A DNA stretch of 64,000 bases from Eublepharis macularius (lineage: Eukaryota > Chordata > Lepidosauria > Squamata > Eublepharidae), in the NCBI RefSeq assembly GCF_028583425.1, contig NC_072807.1, positions 32,803,001-32,867,000 of the forward strand. Direction: 5' to 3'. The number at the start of each line of letters is the position of its first letter. The first letter of the stretch is position 1. Shown here in pieces: positions 35,901 through 40,764 of the stretch. A program made the translations under genes and the position numbers. The notes below the pieces were generated by a model. The model was not told the origin of the DNA. It saw only the letters and a program-made list of their open reading frames with translations, and did no database searches.

Positions 35901-38900
35901 CTCCAAATGGTGAGAGACCAGATCGTCCAAGAAGACATGAGTGGAGATGACATTTTAACGGTAAGCGGGGGACATACATGTCCAAGCACAAGCAGTCTTT
36001 GTGCAGCCCGAAAATAGAGGACATTGTGTGCCCAGCTTTAAGTCACAGCTAAGTATTACAAGGTATCTATGTCAAAAAGAGTCCAGTAGCACCTTTAAGA
36101 CTAACCAATTTTATTGTAGCATAAGCTTTCGAGAATCACAGTTCTCTTCGTCAGATGCATGGTTCAGAAACTGGTCAAATATAGAAGAGGAGGGGGGAGG
36201 AGGGGAGGAGAGAGAAGAGGCAATTACGGGGGGAGAGGGAGGATGCAACCAAAACATTCCTTTGCTAGTAAATGTAAACATCTCCTTTTGGTGTGGGGAT
36301 CAGTTGGCTAGTGTGAGGCTTCAAAGGAGTTTGCCGTGTTAGTTTGTAGCAGCAAAACAGCTAGACCATCCAATTCCAATGCAGTATAAGCCTTCGATAA
36401 CCACAGCTCTCCCCGTCAGATGCATCTGACAAAGAGAACTGTGGTCCCCGAAAGCCCATGCCAGGTGCCACTGGGCTCCCCCAGACCCCGCCTCCGTAAA
36501 GGAAATCTGTTACCTGTGATAATGTGATAACCATTCATAGTCCCTATTCAGTCCCAGCTTGACAGAGTCAAATTTGCATATGAATTCCAATTCAGCAGCC
36601 TCCCGTATCTATGGTACGGTATCTATGGAAACAGTCTTAAAGGTATCACAGGATGCCTTGTTATGGAAATGCTGGGGAATGTGCAGAATTGTGAAGTGGT
36701 GGTGTTCGAAGGTCTCTTATGAAACAACCAGTTCGCTGTGTTCATCTTCCAAGACCTTGCTTCAGGTGCCTGGACCTTCTAAGATTAAGAAGGTGGCAAC
36801 CGATGAGAGGGCTTTCTCAGCCATGGCATCAGTTTCTGAAACTCTCTCCCCATGGGAACTCATCTATCCCCTTCTGTTGTCACCTTTGCCAGCAAGTGAT
36901 TATTTATTTCATCCGGCATTCCTTCGGTGATCTTTTTGCCCTATGTTTTAATACTTGTTTTTATGTTTTTGTATGTATATTTTAGTTTTTGTTGTAGCTG
37001 TTTAACAGTCTGTTTGGTTTTAAAGACATGTTTTTATTATGTGACATTTTAAATCAGCCGCCTTGGTGGCCCTAACAAGGGGGAAATGTGGGTATAAATT
37101 TTGGAAATTAAATAAATAAAAAGGTGGGAAATAATGGGATATTTGAAATTCTTGATCTTAGTAATACCCTTAGTAATACCAGATATCTCTGTCAATATGG
37201 GCTCAGCAGCCCTGCTGGAAGGTTCCAAGTGGTATCAGGAAGAAATATAGTTGATCTTGAGAACTAGGCTGATTCTGCACGGCTTACCTGAAGCCGGAAC
37301 GTTGCAGGACATTGCGGAACATGCCGGCAAAAACACGAAAGATCGCGTTTTCTCACACGAGTTTTGCACCATGTCGCACAAAACTCACGCAAGGAAACAC
37401 GATCTTTCGTGTTTTTACCGGCATGTTCCGCAACGTCCCGCAACATCCTGGCTTCAGGTAAGCCATGCAGAATCAGCCCTTGATAGAACTCTTCACTTTT
37501 GAATTTGCAGTTAGAGACCAATGCAAAATAACTGGGTGAGGAAAAATAGCTTCAGTGAGAAACGTCATTGGGGGAGTGTGGAAATTCTATTTTCAGTAGT
37601 TTGAAGGGACTGTCCTGTTGTTCAGTGACTTTTGACATATTTAATACCAGTGGATAACCTTTGCTCAGGTTTGATTTCATTCCTGCCCCTTCATTTGCAT
37701 GCCGATTCCCCTGTGCAAAGTGCTTTCTTGAGGAATATCACCATGAAATATCCATGAACAAGGTCAAAAGTGATTGATGAGATTCCATTTCTTTTCTTCT
37801 CCAGCTATGCAATAATCTCATAGATCTGGAAGCCAATGAGTTGATAGCCAAAGCTTGTACCACCTATGAGCTTCTCATGAAACATGAAAAAAAGGTAAAA
37901 AAATGAGTCACGTCTCCTCTCCATGTACACTTCTGAGAGGCTCACTTCTGAATGTAGAGGGGATCTTGCACTCTTGGGATAAAACTCCAAGAAGTTGTTC
38001 TGACAGCTCTCAGAGAAGGTTCATTACCAGGGCTTTTTTCCTGGGAAAAGAGGTGGTGGAACTCAGTGAGTTGCCAGCACAGGGGGCAACTCTTGGTGGG
38101 AGGTGATGCCCCTGGTACCACATGTGCATGCGCAAAGTGCACACATGCTCCCAGGGCCAATGACGTCACTTTGGGTCAGCTGGAACAAGGGAGGAGTTTT
38201 TAAAAGTTTAAATCGCCCTTGGCAAAAATGGTCACATGGAGGGCTTTTTTTCTGGGAAAAGAGGTGGTGGAACTCAGTGGTGGAACTCAGGACCACACAA
38301 TAATGTCACTTTGGGTCAACTGGAACAAGGGGGGAGTATTGTAAAGTTTAAATCGCCCTCAGCAAAAATGATCACATGATCAGTGGCCCCGCCCCCTGAT
38401 CTCCAGACAGAGGGGAGTTTAGATTGCATGGAGGGCAATCTAAACTCCCCTCTGTCTAGAGATCAGGGGGCGGGGTCATGTGACCATTTTCAAGAGGAGC
38501 CGGAACTCCGTTCCACCACGTTCCAGCTGAAAAAAAGCCCTGGTCACATGGCTGGTGGCCACGCCCCCTGATCTCCAGACAGAGGGGAGTTTAGATTGCC
38601 CTCCATGCCACTCCAGCAATGCAGAGGGCAATCTAAACTCCCCTCTGTCTGGAGATCAGGGGGCGGGGCCACCAGCCATGTGACCATTTCCAAGAGGTTC
38701 CGGAACTCCATTCCACGGCATTCCAGCTGACAAAAATCCCTGGTCGTTACCAACCCAGCTTCCCTGCTGCCCAACTTTCCCCTTTTTTTCATCTTCCCAC
38801 TGCCCCAGATTCTTCATCCTAAGTACTACCCTTTGCAGAAGTCAACATAAGGAAGGAACTTCTATTTTCAGAGAGATTTCCTTTCCCCCCAACCTCTCAG

Positions 38901-40763
38901 GCCAATGCCTGAGTTTAGGAGGGCTTTTCTACTTCTTTATCCCACACTTCTTCCAAAGGGTGATCATTTCCCCCCACCCCAACAATCTATCCTGAGAGAG
39001 AGACTGGCCCACAGTCAGTGGTAGAGTCCATATCCTAGCGATTCCCAGCATGCCATGCATGCCATGGCATCCACTAGTGTGTTTCCTGGCTGCCACTTGC
39101 CTCCTCCAGGGCACCTCACTGGAGCAAGAAGTGACTCAAGAGATGCCAGAAGACATCGCCTTTGGGTCTGCAGGAAGGTGCAGGAGGGTGCTTGGCTTTG
39201 TAACTGCTCCTCCGTGGCAGCTATTTTGTGACTGGTCCCACTTCTCATGGCAGGCAGCCATTTTTGTAGCAATGCCCACTTCCCTTTCTCAAAAGGCCAC
39301 AGGCTCAGCCATGTAGGGGACTCTCAGAGCCAAGCTACAAGTGACGCCTGACTCAGGTTGGACACTTGTCATCTTCCCTCAAGTTTTGATGGGAAATGTA
39401 GGCATCTTGGACTTGCAGCTGTAATGGAGAGCCAAGCTGTAAAACCAGGACGCCTACATTTCCCATCAAAACTTGAGGTAAACTGACAAGTGTCCAACCT
39501 GTGTAAGGTGTCACTTGTAGCTTGGCTCTTAGATCCCACACTGGCCATGCTCAGTGATTCTCTGCTAAGTTAGCTTTGGAAGGGGGGAGAAAGGAGTTTT
39601 TTTGCCCCTCCTTCAGGAAATCAGATGTAATTCCACAAGACCTCCAGGCCCTACAGCTCTCCTCCCCACCCCACACACATATATGAATGACAAAATTTAG
39701 TAAATAGAATTAATGCTTCTGTTTCTTTAATATGCTCAGCATGGTAAGGTAAAGGCAAGCACTGAGTCATTACTGACCCATGGAGTGGCATTGCACCATG
39801 ATGTTTTCTTAGCAGGCTTTTTATGGGGTGTTTTGCCATTGCCTTCCCCAGTCGTCTACACTTTACCCCCAGGAAACTGGGTGCTCATATATGACTTCTG
39901 ATAAAAAAGAAATTGGAAATGGAGCTGGAAGGGAAGAGTAAGAGTCTCTGTACACAGGACATCTTACACAAGGACGCTCAAGTGTAGGGAGACGCAATGT
40001 TTGGCAGGAAGCATATTTCAAAAAGGCAGAGCTGAAGGCTCTTGTCAATTTCACCTCTCTACACAGAGCCAGCAGAGATCTCTCCTCAGAGGGATTGTCA
40101 ATTTCATCTTCACCTCCCTGGAGGCTCTGTCAATTTCACCTCCCCATTGAGGAGGCAAAGAAAAAAGTTAATAAACACTCTCAGGAGCGATCTCTGCAGG
40201 CTCTGTGTAGAAAGATGAAATTGACCAAGCCTTCTGCGCTGTCTTTTTAAACTACGCTTCCCGGCTAACATTGTGTCTCCCTACATTTGAGCGTCCTCGT
40301 GTAAGAGGTCTCGTGTAGAGAGACTCTAAGAACAAGGCCTTCCATAATACTTGGGTGGGAAAGTAGCGTTGGCAGGGTGAGGTCTGGGTAGGAGGAAAAG
40401 AACGAGGGCAGGCCCCATCCCTCTGCAATCCATCTGCTTTGATAGCCAATTGTTCTGGGAAGCCCCAAAACATCAGGCTACAACACAGTCCATATCCAGT
40501 GCCTGGGGACCAGTGAAGAGAATGGGTTAAGGATGGGAGAGATCATGCAAGCAACGTAAGCTCATCTGGGGAGCAGGTGGGTCTCTTGCTAGTGGCGGTG
40601 GGGCCGGCTGCCTGGGGGCCACAAGAGGTTAGAGCTGACTCTGTTTGGAAGAGTGTGTTGGAAAGAGGAGAGGGGACTGTTTTCCTGGTAGAACCCACGG
40701 TGTTTCTCTTGTCCCCAGGTTCCACAGGAGCTGCAGGAGTTCTTCGGCCAGCCACAGCAATAA
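5922..40763 (+). CDS. TBC1D21: TBC1D21 gene (TBC1 domain family member 21), 11 coding exons
   Basis: Joined exons 5922-5954, 6999-7106, 19167-19270, 22434-22528, 24997-25107, 26238-26338, 29063-29159, 30885-30982, 35844-35960, 37805-37894 and 40719-40763 give 999 nt, 332 residues plus stop. All introns are GT-AG and every split codon is completed in phase. Recognisable TBC landmarks: SEAWKFLTGYYSW (residues ~55-67), the IxxDxxR-type stretch IKSDVQR (113-119), the glutamine-finger motif EYQQGFHE (151-158), WLFQFFLQ (175-182), SLFPWFCLLFQRVFRTFDD (223-241) and the C-terminal CRNFQVMVAY block. Order, length and sequence fit vertebrate TBC1D21 (about 336 residues in human as I recall it), a Rab-GAP-like protein mainly of male germ cells, linked to sperm development. 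TBC domains accelerate GTP hydrolysis on Rab GTPases through paired Arg and Gln fingers. The gene spans about 35 kb because its introns are full of transposons. Function is inferred from family membership; expression cannot be read from the sequence. Confidence 0.93.
6500..6735 (-). repeat. tRNA-derived SINE, nearly complete
   Basis: The reverse strand reads box A-like GTGGTTAGAACATCAG, GGTTCGAATCC (B box) and CTTGGGCCAGTCAC, then a tail with the CCCATGGGAGG-type end. It lies in TBC1D21 intron 1. Confidence 0.85.
6999..7106 (+). CDS. TBC1D21: TBC1D21 exon 2
   Basis: Thirty-six codons, phase 0 to 0, residues ~12-47. The acceptor is tttacag and the donor is gtaagt. It encodes KPKKMPIDRAEW and SYFDESGHILKS, matching the conserved segment just before the TBC domain in this family. 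Upstream of the acceptor the same frame stays open to a spurious ATG at 6942, so an ORF finder would wrongly start the gene there. Confidence 0.92.
8053..8079 (+). repeat. (TG)n microsatellite
   Basis: About 13 TG units in intron 2. Confidence 0.9.
8570..8665 (+). repeat. LINE (L2/CR1-type) 3' tail
   Basis: GCTCTGAGTGGGTGTTAAGT and CGGCGGTATATAAATCGAAT followed by a TTATTATT tail are a typical LINE-type 3' terminus. Confidence 0.7.
8815..9560 (+). repeat. tRNA-derived SINE split by a foldback element
   Basis: The body, with GCATGCAGAAGGTCCCAGGT, reaches ACTGACCTTGA at 8973. The tail resumes at 9517 (TGATAGACC...CTGACTCAGTATAAGG). Confidence 0.75.
8974..9516. mobile_element. 543-bp foldback element in a SINE
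   Basis: Two arms of over 200 bp are inverted copies: GGTTCCCTGGGTAGTGTAGT near 9020 against ACTACACTACCCAGGGAACC near 9440. Short CT/GA-rich runs lie inside each arm. TGA occurs on both sides (3-bp TSD). The right end AGTTTGGCTCCT resembles the GAGCCAAGCTAC family. Confidence 0.8.
10545..10765 (+). repeat. LINE/SINE 3' region (L2-type)
   Basis: Tatataccactcttctagac, ttattattgtccccacaata, the aggcttacccaaggccac-like block and gggattcgaaccagcagagc form a common amniote L2/MIR-like tail. Confidence 0.55.
10770..11990. other. Intronic sequence without recognised gene
   Basis: Only weak SINE-like traces near 10780-10850. A short inverted stretch (ACAGCCATTTTAGCTG... and CAGCTAAAATGGTTGC) lies at 11908-11990. 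Confidence 0.4.
12000..12077. mobile_element. Short palindromic element (AATCCTAAGCAGAGTTACTC type)
   Basis: AAGCAGAGTTACTCCGGTCT is followed by its inverted copy AGACTGGAGTAACTCTGCTT around ATTGAAATCAAT. Related whole or half copies lie at 13200, 13985, 16390, 21265, 30825 and 56310. Confidence 0.75.
12655..13110 (+). repeat. tRNA-derived SINE split by a LINE tail
   Basis: GGCTGTGGCTCAGTGGTACA starts the SINE. The tail (CTTGAGACCCTGCC...GGACCAATGACC) resumes near 13018. In between, 12860-13000 is a LINE 3' end (CCACTCTGAGCCTG...GCAATAAAAG). Confidence 0.7.
13200..13285. mobile_element. Short palindromic element, second copy
   Basis: TCCTAAACACAGTTACACCC with inverted GGATGTAACTCTTCTTAGGG, same family as 12000-12077. 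Confidence 0.65.
13290..13980. other. Intron 2 sequence, no repeat recognised
   Basis: AT-rich, without transposon ends; may be unique sequence. Confidence 0.4.
14175..14365 (-). repeat. tRNA-derived SINE, diverged
   Basis: The reverse strand shows the tail AGGCAACTTTATATA, the body with GACCAATGATTTC, and the decayed head near 14350. Confidence 0.6.
15135..15546. mobile_element. hAT-type element with TAGAGATGGGC ends and GGTTCATGAACC repeats
   Basis: The ends TAGAGATGGGCACAAAC and TTTGTGCCCATCTCTA are inverted. Both flanks are GTCCAAAG (8 bp, 15127-15134 and 15547-15554). The interior is densely packed with GGTTCA/TGAACC half-sites. There is no coding sequence. Confidence 0.9.
15555..15773 (+). 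mobile_element. hAT-type MITE (TAGGGTTGCC family)
   Basis: The ends are TAGAGTTGCC and GGAAACCCTA. The left flank is GTCCAAAG, shared with the preceding element, and the right flank is GTCTAGAG. It shows the family's CCTCCAAG...GGAGATTTTGGGGGTGG layout. Confidence 0.88.
16140..16220 (+). repeat. LINE 3' tail, short
   Basis: ATAAGCCACCTTGACTGCCT and an AATAATAACG end resemble CR1/L2 tails (compare 37055 and 40975). Confidence 0.5.
16385..16475. mobile_element. Short palindromic element, third copy
   Basis: TAATCCTAAACAGAGTTACA, CCCATTGATTTCAATGG and a decayed right arm. Confidence 0.65.
16476..16975. other. Unassigned, possibly old LINE sequence
   Basis: No gene. AT-rich text with the feel of LINE 3' sequence, but nothing decisive. 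Confidence 0.3.
17029..17265 (+). mobile_element. hAT-type MITE (TAGGGTTGCC family)
   Basis: The ends are TAGGGTTGTC and GGCAACCCTA. Both flanks are ATTATTCA (17021-17028, 17266-17273), a perfect 8-bp TSD. Confidence 0.93.
17962..18195. mobile_element. Foldback MITE, GAGCCAAGC family
   Basis: The ends GGGCTAAGCCACAAGTGACG and CGTCACTTGTGGCTTAGCTC are inverted, flanked by TAA on both sides. The arms share GCTTCCCTCAAGTTTTGATG with the copy at 39327. Confidence 0.88.
18600..18706 (+). repeat. SINE 3' end with (CA)n tail (ACA-SINE-like)
   Basis: CATAAGTTGGAAACAACTTG then ATGGCATATACACACACACA is the ending typical of squamate SINEs with a CA tail. Confidence 0.6.
19167..19270 (+). CDS. TBC1D21: TBC1D21 exon 3
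   Basis: 104 nt, entering in phase 0 and leaving with two bases of an Arg codon (AG). The acceptor is tttcag and the donor gtaaaa is weaker than consensus. It encodes GLDPLVRSEAWKFLTGYYSW and DERLTIESMRR, the start of the TBC fold (R-x-E-A-W-x-x-L-x-G pattern). The intron before it (7107-19166) is the longest of the gene at 12 kb and is made largely of repeats. Confidence 0.96.
19375..19580 (+). repeat. tRNA-derived SINE
   Basis: CAAGGCTCATTGCTAGAGTA, the B box AGGTTCAGTTCCC and GAGACCCTAGAGAGCTACTT. It begins about 100 bp after the exon 3 donor. Confidence 0.75.
19941..20252. mobile_element. Foldback-type element, GAGTCTC ends
   Basis: Starts GAGTCTCTCTACCTGAGAC and ends GTCTCATGTAGAGAGACTC. 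TCA lies on both sides. The left arm contains GCAATGTTAGCCTGG as in the 20256 and 39942 elements; the right interior is unrelated. Confidence 0.8.
20256..20626. mobile_element. Foldback element, GAGCCAAGC-type ends
   Basis: The ends TAGCTAAACTACAAAAG and CTTGTAGCTTGGCTC are inverted, with TCA on both sides. Long arms include GGGAGTCGCAATGTTAGCCG and its inverse. Confidence 0.85.
20680..20894 (-). mobile_element. hAT-type MITE (TAGGGTTGCC family), diverged
   Basis: The sequence runs ATTGCCAATTATGGTTTGGG to GGATGGCAACCCTA. It splits the SINE motif CCTCACA/AGGTTGTTGTGAGG. The TSD is not clear. Confidence 0.75.
21449..21882 (+). mobile_element. hAT-type element, CAGGGCTCATTT family, intact
   Basis: The ends are CAGGGCTCATTT and AAATGACCCCTG. 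Both flanks are GGCACATG (21441-21448, 21883-21890). At 434 bp it is the uninterrupted form of the family. Confidence 0.93.
21905..22095 (+). repeat. tRNA-derived SINE
   Basis: GGGGATGTGGCTGAGATGCT, body GGAGAACCACTATTAGTC, tail GATTTGATATAAGGCAGCGT. Confidence 0.7.
22434..22528 (+). CDS. TBC1D21: TBC1D21 exon 4
   Basis: 95 nt. The first base completes the Arg codon and the last base (A) opens a Lys codon finished in exon 5. The acceptor is ccctgcag and the donor gtaagt. It encodes KSYESLCNMCDKIQPLLE and DFMDVRNFI. The exon ends one residue into the IxxDxxR region, so the arginine-finger motif is split over an intron. Confidence 0.95.
22735..22925 (+). repeat. tRNA-derived SINE
   Basis: GATGGTGGCTCAGTGCTTTG, B box AGGTTCGATTCCC, then CTTAAGACCCTGGAAG and GGCCAAAGGTCTGACTC. 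Confidence 0.8.
23645..23760 (-). repeat. SINE tail fragment
   Basis: TTTTATCCTGCCTTTCTATC, CTCTCAGCAACCTTGCGAGG in reverse orientation. A possible partner head fragment is at 24530-24582 (GGTCTAACCACTAAACCACA). Confidence 0.5.
23772..24215 (-). repeat. CR1 LINE 3' region
   Basis: Begins (reverse) AGAATCATAGAATCATAGAG and TTGGAAGGGATATCCAGGGT, then the well-known CR1 3' sequence with CTAGTCCAACCCCCTCC through ACTGTTGGGAAGTTCTTCCT. Confidence 0.92.
24583..24990. other. Intron 4 end, no repeat recognised
   Basis: Unique-looking sequence immediately before exon 5; one frame is open from 24726 into the exon. Confidence 0.4.
24997..25107 (+). CDS. TBC1D21: TBC1D21 exon 5
   Basis: 111 nt (2+108+1). 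The acceptor is ccttgcag and the donor gtaaga. It encodes SDVQRLYIKDAQGN and QLEKILLLNYMCNVEA. With the preceding I and K it forms IKSDVQR, matching the TBC arginine-finger consensus IxxDxxR (predicted R119). The reading frame upstream of the acceptor is open for about 270 nt into intron 4, so intron retention would not immediately truncate the protein. Confidence 0.95.
25386..25426 (-). ncRNA. Hammerhead-ribozyme-like motif, copy 1
   Basis: On the - strand: CCU, CUGAAGA, one U, a GCCAG/CUGGC hairpin, GAAA, UGUC, AGG. The core boxes CUGANGA and GAAA are present. The GUC cleavage triplet is kept, but the usual ACGU stem III is AUGU here. PLE terminal repeats are known to carry hammerheads; activity is not shown. 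Confidence 0.6.
25463..25503 (+). ncRNA. Hammerhead-ribozyme-like motif, copy 2
   Basis: On the + strand: CCU, CUGAAGA, one U, GCCAG/CUGGU hairpin (one G-U pair), GAAACGUC, AGG. Stem I is CCU/AGG, stem III is the self-complementary ACGU, and cleavage would follow GUC. This strand is transcribed in TBC1D21 pre-mRNA (intron 5). Confidence 0.65.
25570..26225. other. Intron 5 sequence, no gene recognised
   Basis: A G-run lies at 25975-25986. No other hallmark. Confidence 0.4.
26238..26338 (+). CDS. TBC1D21: TBC1D21 exon 6 (glutamine finger)
   Basis: 101 nt (2+99). The acceptor is tttacag and the donor gtaagt. It encodes YQQGFHEMLLLFRLLVEKEH and YWLFQFFLQKT. The YxQ motif (Y152, Q154) is the second catalytic finger of TBC Rab-GAPs, so this lineage keeps it. 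A tRNA-derived SINE begins only about 15 bp after the donor. Confidence 0.96.
26352..26575 (+). repeat. tRNA-derived SINE, nearly complete
   Basis: GGGCTGCGGTTCAATGCTAG, AGGTTCAATCCCC (B box), then AAACAATACTGACCTTGATG and ATAAGGCAGCTTCATG. Confidence 0.85.
26678..27114 (-). mobile_element. hAT-type element, CAGGGCTCATTT family, reverse
   Basis: The ends are CAGGGGTCATTT and AAATGAGCCCTG. Both flanks are CCTCCATG (26670-26677, 27115-27122). 437 bp. Confidence 0.93.
27123..27915. other. Intron 6 sequence, no gene recognised
   Basis: Nothing beyond weak repeat traces. Confidence 0.35.
27925..28105 (-). repeat. tRNA-derived SINE
   Basis: The reverse strand has head GCTCGGTAGTAGAGTACCTG and CTTTGCATGCAGGAGG, and the tail near 27935. 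Confidence 0.8.
28215..28425 (+). repeat. 5S rRNA-derived SINE
   Basis: The 5S internal promoter is visible: AGAAGCTAACCAGGGTTAGT (box A region) and TTGGATGGGAGACCTCC (intermediate element/box C). The tail is GGGTTGCCATAAGTCAACTC. Confidence 0.88.
28430..29040. other. Intron 6 end, no repeat recognised
   Basis: Unique-looking sequence before exon 7. Confidence 0.35.
29063..29159 (+). CDS. TBC1D21: TBC1D21 exon 7
   Basis: 97 nt (96+1). The acceptor is aaaaaacag, with a short run of pyrimidines upstream interrupted by six As, a rather poor polypyrimidine tract. The donor is gtaagc. It encodes ENSCIMNIGVGKNLAMLRSL and AFMDPDFSKHL, matching the middle of the TBC domain. Confidence 0.95.
29395..29700 (-). 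repeat. LINE 3' UTR fragment (same type as 46175)
   Basis: CCACCTTTCTCACTGAGACT in reverse matches the CTCAGTGAGAAAGGCGGA terminus at 46200, 57425 and 57735. Confidence 0.55.
30480..30655 (-). repeat. tRNA-derived SINE
   Basis: The reverse strand starts GCCGTGGCTCAGTGGTAGAG; the body contains TCAGAGTAGACAATGCTG. Confidence 0.8.
30885..30982 (+). CDS. TBC1D21: TBC1D21 exon 8
   Basis: 98 nt (2+96), leaving in phase 0. The acceptor tttttttctag has a strong pyrimidine tract and the donor is gtgagt. It encodes ERKGQVVQSLFPWFCLLFQR and FRTFDDVWRLWE. The SLFPWF and DDVWRLWE blocks are typical TBC motifs. Confidence 0.96.
31125..31310 (-). repeat. 5S-type SINE, diverged
   Basis: In reverse orientation, CAGCTTAGCTTCTGAGATCT corresponds to the box A side and GTGACCCCAGCAAGGGGCTT to the tail. 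Confidence 0.6.
31531..31775 (+). repeat. Minisatellite, 8 units of ~31 bp with CATGGCAGCCATTTT core
   Basis: Units begin near 31531, 31562, 31592, 31623, 31655, 31685, 31716 and 31746. The repeated core ATGGCAGCCATTTT is itself partly palindromic. Two more units occur at 39220-39280. It lies in intron 8. Confidence 0.85.
32308..32739 (+). mobile_element. hAT-type MITE containing a second copy of itself
   Basis: The outer copy starts TGGGGTTGCCAGCCTCCAG and ends CACAACCCTA. It is interrupted at CTCCAGAAT by the inner copy 32358-32576. The outer TSD is no longer readable. Confidence 0.8.
32358..32576 (-). mobile_element. Inner hAT-type MITE (TAGGGTTGCC family)
   Basis: The ends are TACGGTTGCC and GGCAACCCTA. 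The flanks TCCAGAAT and TCCGGAAT match at 7 of 8 bases. Orientation is opposite to its host. Confidence 0.88.
32904..33312. mobile_element. PLE-type hairpin element interrupted by a MITE
   Basis: The ends CAGCAGGATTTGAGTCCAGTG and the inverse of CCGGACTCAAATCCTGCTG face each other; arms with GAGACCAACAAG and CTTGTTGGTCTC follow. The MITE 32925-33143 sits in the left arm. Confidence 0.8.
32925..33143 (+). mobile_element. hAT-type MITE (TAGGGTTGCC family)
   Basis: The ends are TAGGGTTCTC and GGCCACCCTA. The flanks GTCCAGTG and TTCCAGTG match at 7 of 8. Confidence 0.88.
33313..34470. other. Intron 8 sequence without recognised gene or repeat
   Basis: About 1.2 kb lacking transposon hallmarks. 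Confidence 0.35.
34471..34728. mobile_element. Foldback MITE, GAGCCAAGC family
   Basis: The ends GAGCCACGCTACAAGTGATG and CGTCACTTGTAGCTTGGCTC are inverted, with flanks TGA and TCA. The arms include CACTTGCCTGGCAAGTG and GAGGAATACACGCGAG. Confidence 0.85.
34735..34925 (-). repeat. tRNA-derived SINE
   Basis: The reverse strand has a B box like GGTTCAAATTCC, and the tail lies near 34740 (TCTCCTGCCTTTCTCCAAGG). Confidence 0.7.
34962..35173. mobile_element. PLE-type hairpin element with 9-bp TSD
   Basis: CCCAGTAGG occurs on both sides (34953-34961, 35174-35182). The arms contain CACCTATAAGACTAACTAAA and its inverse around CACTTCTTCAGATAC, followed by the tail CTACAGACACGGCTACCC. Confidence 0.85.
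35551..35686. mobile_element. Foldback MITE (copy F3), left end lost
   Basis: Arms ACCTTGTTCCGGAAAACAGC and GCTGTTTTCCGGAACAAGGT. Only the right terminal GTGTGGAAATGGCC is present. Confidence 0.75.
35844..35960 (+). CDS. TBC1D21: TBC1D21 exon 9
   Basis: Thirty-nine codons in phase 0-0. The acceptor is tccctcccccaag and the donor gtaagc. It encodes VFLTGMPCRNFQVMVAYTML and QMVRDQIVQEDMSGDDILT, continuing directly from the WRLWE end of exon 8 as in the family. Confidence 0.96.
36072..36617 (-). mobile_element. PLE-like retroelement 3' end with 10-bp TSD
   Basis: GGTATCTATG flanks both sides (36062-36071, 36618-36627). The - strand carries an ORF end (LNRDYEWLSHYHR then stop, about 36510-36550), then hairpin tails with GCATCTGAC and GAAAGC boxes. 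5'-truncated, 546 bp. Confidence 0.75.
36700..37130 (+). repeat. LINE 3' end (CR1-like) with AAATAAATAAA tail
   Basis: Decayed text of the class that ends LINE ORFs (GAGAGGGCTTTCTCAGCCAT), T-rich 3' UTR, CAGCCGCCTTGGTGGCCCTA and an AAATAAATAAA tail. Confidence 0.65.
37267..37478. mobile_element. Foldback MITE, GGCYGATTC ends (copy F4)
   Basis: The ends GGCTGATTCTGCACGG and CCATGCAGAATCAGCC are inverted, with flanks CTA and CTT. The centre contains TTTTCTCACACGAGTTTTGC. Arms of about 90 bp pair almost fully. Confidence 0.85.
37805..37894 (+). CDS. TBC1D21: TBC1D21 exon 10
   Basis: Thirty codons in phase 0-0. The acceptor is ttctccag and the donor gtaaaa. It encodes LCNNLIDLEANELIAKAC and TTYELLMKHEKK, the C-terminal helix region of the TBC domain. 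The exon ends in a run of A (AAAAAAG), so the donor overlaps a homopolymer. Confidence 0.94.
38028..38742 (+). mobile_element. hAT-type element, CAGGGCTTTTTT family, hosting a copy of itself
   Basis: The ends are CAGGGCTTTTTT and AAAAATCCCTG. The flanks TTCATTAC and GTCGTTAC match at 6 of 8. The inner copy 38239-38542 interrupts it. Confidence 0.85.
38239..38542 (+). mobile_element. Inner hAT-type element, same family
   Basis: The ends are GAGGGCTTTTTTT and AAAAAAAGCCCTG. Both flanks are GTCACATG (38231-38238, 38543-38550), a perfect 8-bp TSD. A strong internal hairpin is formed by CAGAGGGGAGTTTAGATTGC and its inverse (38404-38460). Confidence 0.92.
38743..39320. other. Intron 10 sequence
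   Basis: Contains two diverged units of the 31-bp GGCAGCCATTTT repeat (39220-39280) and ATGCCATGCATGCCATGGCA near 39050; no gene. Confidence 0.4.
39327..39528. mobile_element. Foldback MITE, GAGCCAAGC family
   Basis: The ends GAGCCAAGCTACAAGTGACG and CACTTGTAGCTTGGCTC are inverted, with flanks TCA and TTA. The arms match 17962-18195. Confidence 0.88.
39730..39895 (-). repeat. tRNA-derived SINE fragment (GTAAAGTGTAGACGACTGGG type)
   Basis: Shares TTGCCATTGCCTTCCCCAGT and CATCATGGTGCAATGCCACT (reverse) with 52275-53600. Confidence 0.75.
39942..40326. mobile_element. Foldback element, GAGTCTC ends
   Basis: The ends GAGTCTCTGTACACAGGAC and the inverse of GTCTCGTGTAGAGAGACTC, with TAA on both sides. 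Interior arms with CAATTTCACCTCTCTACACA resemble 20256-20626. Confidence 0.88.
40719..40763 (+). CDS. TBC1D21: TBC1D21 exon 11 (terminal exon)
   Basis: Fourteen codons plus TAA. The acceptor is cttgtccccag. It encodes VPQELQEFFGQPQQ, which aligns with the VPQ-L-x-x-F-F ending of the mammalian protein and carries a few extra residues. The exon is tiny, as expected for this family. The stop codon lies inside an AATAAA hexamer. Confidence 0.88.
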   Translation, partial: VPQELQEFFGQPQQ

Positions 40764-40764
40764 A
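40759..40764 (+). promoter_or_regulatory. TBC1D21: Poly(A) signal AATAAA overlapping the stop codon
   Basis: The last Gln codon, TAA stop and next base read CAATAAAG, so the canonical AATAAA contains the stop codon. A GT-rich stretch (ggctgtgttc, from 40768) follows within 10 bp. If used, the 3' UTR would be only about 10-30 nt. Use of the signal is inferred. Confidence 0.6.
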
